Assembly (NCBI GenBank): GCA_027946355.1
Contig: JAPEUS010000002.1
Span: 1,860,001 to 1,924,000, forward strand
Reading direction: 5' to 3'
Length of the DNA stretch: 64,000 bases
DNA from: Collariella sp. IMI 366227
Lineage: Eukaryota; Ascomycota; Sordariomycetes; Sordariales; Chaetomiaceae
Shown here: piece after piece, positions 57,067 to 64,000 of the stretch
How positions within the stretch are numbered: the stretch's first letter is position 1
How the letters are laid out: each line of letters opens with the position of its first letter
Position numbers and translations under genes: made by a program
The notes under the pieces: model-generated
What the model saw: the letters and a program-made list of their open reading frames with translations, nothing else
Databases searched by the model: none
What the model was told of the DNA's origin: nothing

Positions 57067-57530
57067 TCAACCCCTGCGCTCGACCTTGTTGAGCTTCTTC
57101 GTCGTCTCGGTCTGGTTCCTTGTCCTTTGGCCGCGGACGGGCAGACCCATGGCGTGCCGCCTACCGCGGTATGTACCCATGTCACGTAACCGCTTGATGT
57201 TGTCCTGGACTATTTTGCGAGCATCACCTTCGATGGTCATGGTCGAGAGTTCGGCCGTGAGGGCTGTGAGGGTCTTGGGCGGGAGGGTGCCAATCTTTGC
57301 GCGCGGGTGAATGCAGTACTTGGCCAGAATGCGCGACGACGTCTGCGGGCCGAGGGCGTAGAAGGACTCGAGGGCTTTCTAGAACGAGGTGAGTGTGTCG
57401 AAGGGGGCGAATAGGGTTGCGAATGGGCGCACCTGGACGAGCTTCTGCTCGTGGAAGTTGACGCCGAAGATGAACACCTAGAGGTGTCGTTAGACTAATT
57501 TCGAAAATCCAATCTAGAGAAACATACCAT
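57067..57530 (-). CDS. sws2: Mitochondrial small-subunit ribosomal protein uS13m (Sws2/Mrps13)
   Basis: Exons 57528-57530, 57433-57477 and 57067-57378; 119 residues. The initiator ATG is directly followed by the donor GTATGT, so the coding part of exon one is the start codon alone. The next exons read VFIFGVNFHEQKLVQ and KALESFYALGPQTSSRILAK. The basic C-terminus RGRRHAMGLPVRGQRTRNQ is the hallmark of S13, which contacts the decoding centre and S19. Fungal mitoribosomal uS13m has this short form. No cleavable presequence is obvious, which is common for this protein. It is divergent from the methyltransferase gene across 261 bases and convergent with the dipeptidase gene. Confidence 0.93.
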
Positions 57531-57791
57531 CTTGTCAGTTGTAGCCAAACACCCTCAGCCAATATTTTTCGTCAAAAGCATCACCAGGGCGAACAGCACT
57601 TCGCGACAAGCGGCTCACGAGGTGCACACTGCCGCGGAAGTTGCCGACGAAAATCCGACCAAGGATTGGCAGGTGTAGGTATCAGCCACCACCTGTCACC
57701 AGCTGTTCCCAATGACACCTGCCTCAATCCACCCCCTGTGAATGAATTTCGATCCAAAACTCACTCAACAAGCAGCAACGACACTCACATT

Positions 57792-59588
57792 ATGCGCCAA
57801 GCTATGAGTTCCTTTGAGACCCGGCCAGAGAAGCCGCTCCCGCACTCGGACGATTTCTCTTCTACAGACGAGTACGTGGACAGGCTGCTCGGTTTTGCCG
57901 CAAACTCGGACCTGTTTCGATTTCTCTGCGGCGGCGTGCACATTCTCGACTTCTTTACCACAGAGCCTGGCTTGTTCGTCGCAGCCGTGCCAAAAGAATG
58001 GCAGGACTACCTCGTGCGGACCAAGCCGATGGATCTGCTGGATTTTCTGATGCGGGATGATCTCCTTGCTATTTCTTCAGAACCGGACTCTGCTGCACCC
58101 CCCGAGTCCCTCCTTCAGTATGTCAAGGACATCAGAAGGTTCTCTCTCCTGCGGTCTTTCCATCCAAGCAAACCGAAGCTCCCCGTTCTTCCGAGGCAAG
58201 TCGCGCTCGGGATGAAGACCAAGAAGGTTCATGAAGTCACACACTTTGCCGGATACATCGACAGGCTGGCCGAGGACGTTGCCCATGTTTCTGGCCAGGG
58301 TATCACTCATTTTGTCGACTTTGGGAGCGGTCAGAATTACCTTGGACGGACATTGGCCAGCCCTCCTTACAACAAGCACATTGTTGCTGTGGAGAGCAAG
58401 GAGGCCAACATGGCAGGGGCTAAGGATCTCGACATTCTGTCGGGTTTGGCCGAAAGGGAAAAGCGCGTGCGCAACAAGAAGCTGTATCACCGCATTATTG
58501 AGGCCGTGGATCCGTCGCTTCACAACGATCAAGAAGCCCTGAAGCGGGCAGCGAAAGATTTGGGCATTCCAGACGAGGAAATTGCCACCATTGACCTGAG
58601 GTCTAGAAAGGAGATGCAGGCAACATACACCGTTGAGGAAGGGAAGGGTACCATCGAGTACGTCGTCGGCCGTCTAGAGCATGCCGACTTGACCGGCGTG
58701 CTCTCCCAGCTGAGGGGCCACGAGGATGAAATTCGGCATGACGACCTACGGATGATGGCCGTCTCGATCCATTCTTGTGGAAACCTGTCGCACTATGGCA
58801 TTCGTTCCATGATCCTGAACCCTTGCATTCGGGCGGTGGCTATTGTGGGTTGCTGCTACAACCTCCTCACCGAGAAACTAGGCCCTCCGACCTACAAGCC
58901 GCCCTTCAGTCGTCCCACGCTGCAACCCATCAATGCCCGCGTCGTCAGGGAGTCTGAGCGGCGCGACCCCCAAGGCTTCCCCATGAGCGAGCGGCTCTCT
59001 ACCTACAACGACGACGGTATTCGGCTCAACATCACAGCCCGCATGATGGCATGTCAAGCACCGCAAAACTGGACCGACGAGGAGAGCGATTCTTTCTTTA
59101 CCCGCCATTTCTACCGCGCCGTACTCCAAAAGATTTTCCTTGACAAGGGCGTCATCTCAAGAGTGTACCACGGCAAGGAGACCGACAAAGAGAGCCCCTT
59201 CAACTCGAGCACCAACCCGGTTGTCATCGGGTCACTGCGAAAGCAGTGTTATACTTCGTTCAAGGCCTACGTCCGGGGCGCCATTAACAAGCTGACCACG
59301 AACCTGGACTTCGGCCAATACAGCCAAGTCATTAAGGAGAAGATGGGTAGCATCACGGATGAGGAGATTGCCCAGTACGAGGAAGCCTTCCGAGCTCGGA
59401 AGCGGGAGTTGAGCGCCGTCTGGACCTTGATGGCCTTCAGCGCCTGCGTTGTCGAATCCCTCATCGTCACCGACCGTTGGCTCTTCCTCCGCGAGCACAC
59501 CGACATCGTCCGGGACTGCTGGGTTGAAACCGTCTTCGACTACCGCGAGAGTCCACGGAACCTGGTCGTTGTGGGCATCAAGAAATGA
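57792..59588 (+). CDS. METTL25/RRNAD1-like methyltransferase
   Basis: A single exon; ATG 57792 gives 598 residues, and a second ATG twelve bases on is equally possible. The open frame further upstream (to 57666) has no ATG. The methyltransferase domain starts at THFVDFGSGQNYLGRTLA (SAM motif I, here D-x-G-x-G) with VAVESKEANM as motif II. SIHSCGNLSHYGIRSM and VAIVGCCYNLLTEK, both diagnostic of the METTL25/RRNAD1 family, follow. The C-terminal half (about residues 400-590) is conserved and helical. RRNAD1 homologues are poorly studied; rRNA or other RNA methylation is an inference. No frame break in 1.8 kb. Confidence 0.88.
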   Translation: MRQAMSSFETRPEKPLPHSDDFSSTDEYVDRLLGFAANSDLFRFLCGGVHILDFFTTEPGLFVAAVPKEWQDYLVRTKPMDLLDFLMRDDLLAISSEPDSAAPPESLLQYVKDIRRFSLLRSFHPSKPKLPVLPRQVALGMKTKKVHEVTHFAGYIDRLAEDVAHVSGQGITHFVDFGSGQNYLGRTLASPPYNKHIVAVESKEANMAGAKDLDILSGLAEREKRVRNKKLYHRIIEAVDPSLHNDQEALKRAAKDLGIPDEEIATIDLRSRKEMQATYTVEEGKGTIEYVVGRLEHADLTGVLSQLRGHEDEIRHDDLRMMAVSIHSCGNLSHYGIRSMILNPCIRAVAIVGCCYNLLTEKLGPPTYKPPFSRPTLQPINARVVRESERRDPQGFPMSERLSTYNDDGIRLNITARMMACQAPQNWTDEESDSFFTRHFYRAVLQKIFLDKGVISRVYHGKETDKESPFNSSTNPVVIGSLRKQCYTSFKAYVRGAINKLTTNLDFGQYSQVIKEKMGSITDEEIAQYEEAFRARKRELSAVWTLMAFSACVVESLIVTDRWLFLREHTDIVRDCWVETVFDYRESPRNLVVVGIKK

Positions 59589-61792
59589 GGAGGACACAAC
59601 ATCAAGACCAATGCATTGGGAGCTAAGCACCCCCCGTGCTTGCAGCTAGATCCAGCCGAGGGGTAATATTGGAGATTGTGCTGGGCCATCGCCTTCCACC
59701 GCAACCTCCATCCACAGCTTCCAACCATACACGACACCCGTTCTCGGCCCGGGCAGGTAGCACAACCGGACGCGCTCACACCCGGGAGTTTATCACCATG
59801 ACCTGCCAACTGCAATCCTGGATGGTGTTCCCAAGTATGAGACAATGGACTATCGCCGTGCCATCTTGGTTGCCATAACCCCTCCATGGCCGGCCATTCT
59901 TCTTGCGTTGTCGCCGCGTCGCCATACTCTCGGCATCATCTGATCAGCAAGATGCCGGCATCCGCCATCTGCACCTCAAAGGTCGGCTCGTCTAGAGCAC
60001 GGTGACGTTCTATCTTAAACATTTAAATGTCGACGTCGTGGTTGCTTCTCCATATATCTCGCGCGATCCATCTTAAGTCGAAGGGCGTCTGCCCTTCAAG
60101 ATCAAGCGAGGAAGGGGCTACGTTGGGAGATGGGGTGCTGCCCGGGGCAGCATGGCTTCCCTCTGGCGGAAGTCAATATTGTTGGCCCGGATCATGGGAA
60201 ATGATACCTTTTAAGTCACGGACTCCCCATTCTCATCACAAACATATTCTCTTGTGACAAGGTGTGTTGCATGTTCTCGTTGGTTTATTGGTCCCAGATG
60301 GCGCCATTGCTCATTTCATGTCGTCCCCCCTTTCCCTTGAACACAGCAGCAGATACTGTTCCACTGGCTTATACGATCTATCATTTTGATTCTTCAGTCT
60401 GCTTCCTCTGCCATGTTTAAACATTAGAGTTGGCTCGAAACTTGCCGGTGCAGGGGGATCTGACGAAGGGGTTGCAGATGCGGGGTGCTTCAGCCGTGCT
60501 CGGATCCGTCACCCTTCCATAAAGCCACTGATGAGTATCCTCGTACCCAGTTTTGTCTCCTATCGAGACCGAGGGTGGCCTCAACTTCAGTTATCATTCG
60601 TCAGTTCAAGGACTTTCCCTTTTTCTTTAATGTCCAGGGCGCAAAGCATGCCTGACTCTCCTGGAGCCTTGTCCAATGGCGAGTCATTCATGCACTTATT
60701 TTCTTAAGAACACCCCCACGTCTCTTGCACATGATCCGCAGACGAACTGCAACCCAAGCCGAGAAGTCTCTAGCTTTAATTCTTGGCACCCAACGATGGC
60801 CTTCTGGCAGATCATAAGAGGGTCGCCGTCCGAAAACACACAGCCTCAAACTGGCGATAGACGGCTCTTAACCTCCGGCCATCACGAATTGGTGGAGCTG
60901 TTGCAGCAAACTTCAGACGGTCTGATCCGATTCTTCGGGAAAGACTGCTTCCTATCTATGGAGTAATTGGAGTTGCTCTCCCGGCCCCATCAGGATCCAT
61001 CTCTTATCTCTCTCTTCCCTTACCTACTACTTTTACCATTTACGTTCTGGTTTCATCGTGTACTTTGCCACCCTCATTCGCACTTCGACTGCCGATCGGA
61101 AGACCGCATCATCTTACAGGTTACATCCCGACCAACGCAGCCACTTCTAGCCTGCATCGAGGCCAGCCAACAACTGGGACCGGGAACGCCTCCCAGCCTG
61201 CAGGCCTAGCTTGTCTGTCACCGAGTTCGCTGGCTTGGCACGAAACTGGCATCTGGGTGTCATTGACCCAACGACGGCCCTCCGAGGCGGACAGCAGAAG
61301 AGAAACCATAAAGGGTGTCATCACTGAAGACAGTTGCACACCCTTAGTCATGTCCTGACTCTTTGATATCTGATCAATCGTTTGTTGATCTCACCTTATC
61401 TCATTTTATATCCTCTTATACCATTTACCTTGGGCCGAGTACCCGGAGGTACGGGACCTAGGTTGCTACTACCGCGGGAGCTAATCTCTGGCTCTACCCG
61501 CGTTTTAACCTTGCGGCTCCCCTTACTTCTTGAAGGTCAAGCCGCTTGGTCTCTCTTGATTAGTCATACTTTGCAAGACATCTTGCACGTTTTTCTTGTC
61601 TTCTCTCTGAAGACTATGTGTCGCTGTGACTTCACGATAGAGAATAGTGAGAGACATTGAGGTGACTCGATCTTTCTCTGTCTCACACTATTGACCCCCT
61701 TTTATTTCAATACCTACCTACATCACATCAACGCCAACATTCAGGGCCTGCCACAAATTCGCACAAAGGCACACATTTGAACGCCCGCAGCC
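59589..61792. other. Intergenic region upstream of the ACT-domain gene
   Basis: A 2.2 kb tandem intergenic region. CT-rich tracts at 61380-61420 and 61660-61760 probably form the leader of the downstream gene. No coding gene or RNA recognised. Confidence 0.45.
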
Positions 61793-63130
61793 ATGAATGC
61801 CCAGGTGTCGTTCCTCGTAGGTCTCGCTCTTGACATTTGAAGCCTAAAGGATCACCCCATAAAGCCCCTTTAGTTGAGCCCAACTTTAGCACACACAATA
61901 AGTCTCAAACCAATGCTGACATGTCCCACTGCAGGACGGCACGTTGAGTCTGATCCACATCCCACTTGACCTCTACTCAATCCTTCTTCAGCCGATTCTC
62001 AAGGTTCTCCTCCCACCCAGTCAGGGTTTCGTCAACGAAAGCGCTGCCGACGGAGATGCTGGCTTGACAACCACCGACAGCCACGGTGGCTTCCTCAACA
62101 TCAGCGTCACGCCAATTGAGTGCTCCATCGTCTGCAATTCGACCTGGGCCACGTCCGTCTTCGAGCCCGCCATCAAGCGCCTGCCCAAGGACCAGGCTAA
62201 AATGGTCGCAATCTCCAAGGAGACTTATGCTGTCTTGAGTGTCTATGGCCAGAGCATGGACGCTGGCTCGCGTGTGGCAGACCTGACTTCACCGCTGGCG
62301 TTGGCCAACATCCCCATCTTCTTCATCACAACGTACTACTCAGATTTCATCCTTGTGCCGACAAAAGACCGCCAAGCCGTGGTCAAGACTCTGCTCGTCA
62401 GAGGCTTCGTCTTCTCCGAAGACGACCAGTCAAGCCTCGTCTCCGCAAACCCATCCCCACGAGCAAAACCCCCCTACAGCTTCAGCCTCACCCGCGGCGG
62501 ACACAGCCGCACCACCAGCCAAGACCGCACCACCAACCCCACCCATCCCTCCCCATTCTCCGTAACCGACCTCCAACAACGCACCTTCGACCTCCTCAAA
62601 AGCGGCACATCCTCCCCCACATCGAACCCAACCTCACCCTGGTACAATGCACCGGCCTCCACCACCCAGCCCACTCCCACCACTCCCTCACCTCCAAAAC
62701 CACCACCTCCACCACCACCACCTCACCTCCCTCCCAACCTACCTGGACCTCCACAATTGACACAAAGCTCTACACCAGCCTCATCACGGCCTAGTCTCCC
62801 AACCGCGCTTCCTTTCCCTCACCCTCGCGCACGAGGACCCGCCCTCTCTCCTTCTCGACAAGCAACTCCTGCCGCTGTTCGGCGACGCCCTGATCGGCGC
62901 GACCGAGGGCGGGGCGGGGCTGGTGCCGATCTTTTGGATCTGGCGGACTTGCCGTTTGAGGCGACGGAATTGTTTCGGGCGTGGCAGGGAGGTTGGTGAG
63001 GGATCTGCCGAGGACGGTGGGGGCTAGAGAGGGAAGGGTGGATTTGTCGTATTTGTCGACGGCGAGAGCCGGGGCGGTGATTTTGGAGGGGATGGTGGGA
63101 GGGGCGGTGAAGGTTTTGGGGAGGCGTTAG
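61793..63130 (+). CDS. ACT-domain protein, CASTOR-like, frame broken in the 3' half
   Basis: Exons 61793-61816 and 61935-63130; the join gives MNAQVSFL-DGTLSLIHIPLDLY. Further conserved pieces are VTPIECSIVC, YAVLSVYGQSMDAGSRVADLT, SPLALANIPIFFITTYYSD and VVKTLLVRGF, as in the ACT-domain CASTOR family whose human members sense arginine for TORC1. The C-terminal half is read in four changes of frame. Each fits one base missing from a run: C5 at 62614-62618 (restores TSSPHIEPNLTLVQ), CC near 62790 (ITALVSQPRFLS), TTTT near 62930 (VPIFLDLADLPFEAT) and GG near 62962 (TGIVSGVAGRLVRDL). The reading then runs to the stop at 63128, giving about 407 residues. Whether the fungal protein senses an amino acid is not known to me. 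Confidence 0.72.
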
Positions 63131-63391
63131 GGAGAGGAGTGATGGGGAGGAGGGGCTGTTGTGAGCGGTGGGTGAGGATCCAAAGGTTTGGTGTTGATGA
63201 AGTTGGGGTTTAAAAGCGGCCGAGGAGCTGGTTGTGTGAACGTTGGGTTTCTGGGGCCGTGTATGTTGGTTGAAATGGCGGCAACCGGGATCCCAAAGGG
63301 TTGAGGATATGCCAGACCTGTAGCGTAACCTCACAAGATCCTGCTCTCCTCCCTCCATTCTGAAGATGCCAGCGATGACCACAAAACCGCC

Positions 63392-64000
63392 TCACCTCCC
63401 CCTTCTTCTTCCCCCAGCACCAGCCCCATGCACCTCCTCTTTCACTAAACCCGCTCTCACGAACCCGTCCCTGGCCGTCTGGTTGATCAACGCAAACCTC
63501 CTCGGGCCCAGCTTCACTCCTCCGTACCACCTCGTCACGACAACCATCGTATCCCACAAATCCATAAGCTGCATGAGATGCAACAGCCGCCCCCCCGCCG
63601 CCGTCTCCCCGTCGTCATCACAGTCCTGGAAGCTGGTCCCGTTCGGCCCCCGGATGCGCCAAGCGGTGATATTGTGCGTCGCCGTCCTCACCCGCTTGTC
63701 TGACGCCAGCAAATGCTGGAGATAAGACGCTGCCTGGTCTGGGGAGTCTACGGGAGCGACGCGGGCGATGAAGGTGGATTTGTTTTCCACAAAAGGTACC
63801 GAAAGTGTCCAAGGAGGCGGGGGACCTAGGTCGGCTTCTTGAAAGGGGATGGTGGAAGAGCGGGTGGAGGGGTTCCCCTCTTGGGCGTCATCATCATCGT
63901 CCTGCTCGTGGCTGTCGTCCGCTTCTTCGCCTTCCTTAACGGCGGAGAGAAGTTCTTGGACTTTTTCGATGGCATCGAAGAGGCAGACTAGCCCTGGTTC
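63392..64000 (-). CDS. yih1: YIH1/IMPACT protein, C-terminal part
   Basis: The frame is open from the window edge (64000) to a stop at 63392; the start is outside. The first residues, PGLVCLFDAIEKVQELL, look like the last helix of an RWD domain. An acidic linker and GPPPPWTLSVPFVENKSTF follow. Then comes the UPF0029 ancient domain of IMPACT proteins: THNITAWRI, DCDDDGETAAGGRLLHLMQ and VVVTRWYGGVKLGPRRFALI. A Gly/Arg-rich end closes it. YIH1 binds Gcn1 and restrains the Gcn2 eIF2-alpha kinase. The frame is clean. Confidence 0.93.
   Translation of the reverse strand, partial: EPGLVCLFDAIEKVQELLSAVKEGEEADDSHEQDDDDDAQEGNPSTRSSTIPFQEADLGPPPPWTLSVPFVENKSTFIARVAPVDSPDQAASYLQHLLASDKRVRTATHNITAWRIRGPNGTSFQDCDDDGETAAGGRLLHLMQLMDLWDTMVVVTRWYGGVKLGPRRFALINQTARDGFVRAGLVKEEVHGAGAGGRRRGR

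Overview
This window is nuclear DNA of a filamentous ascomycete, most likely a sordariomycete and perhaps Sordariales. Genes are GC-rich and many are cut by short introns (about 48-70 bases, one of 212) with GT..AG ends and CTAAC/CTGAC-type branch sites. The protein set is that of a fungal genome: auxilin, UBC7, SmD3, a SYG1/XPR1-type SPX-EXS protein, CAF-1 large subunit, TRM61, an Rgd2-type F-BAR RhoGAP, an MscS channel with an EF-hand, mitochondrial uS13 and YIH1/IMPACT. I see no transposon, virus, CRISPR array or biosynthetic gene cluster.

Layout. 1-16 kb: auxilin C-terminus, UBC7, an Mmc1-like mitochondrial gene, SmD3, an unrecognised basic protein, a PAF-acetylhydrolase-like gene, aminopeptidase I and SYG1. 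16-26 kb: a 3.5 kb non-coding stretch, a conserved fungal protein, CAF-1 subunit and an M50B-like membrane protease. 26-31 kb: VOC protein, secreted glycoside-hydrolase-like protein and an NCS1 permease. 31-36 kb: a DNA ligase IV-like paralogue and a small DUF1115-like protein. 36-49 kb: DUF1279-like mitochondrial protein, TRM61, a tRNA-like relic, a 1,462-residue WW protein and the MscS channel. 49-54 kb: two abutting truncated gene fragments and the RhoGAP. 55-64 kb: membrane dipeptidase, uS13m, METTL25-like methyltransferase, an ACT-domain (CASTOR-like) protein and the C-terminal half of YIH1. Neighbours are mostly unrelated housekeeping genes; no operon-like unit is evident.

Two properties cut across the window. 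First, many genes switch on their own coding strand from C-rich in the middle to G-rich near the 3' end. Second, ten conserved genes carry breaks of reading frame, most of them one base too many or too few in a short homopolymer, while the other genes read cleanly. These breaks look more like run-length base-call errors than decay. All introns and joins were read by eye, without alignment or RNA evidence.
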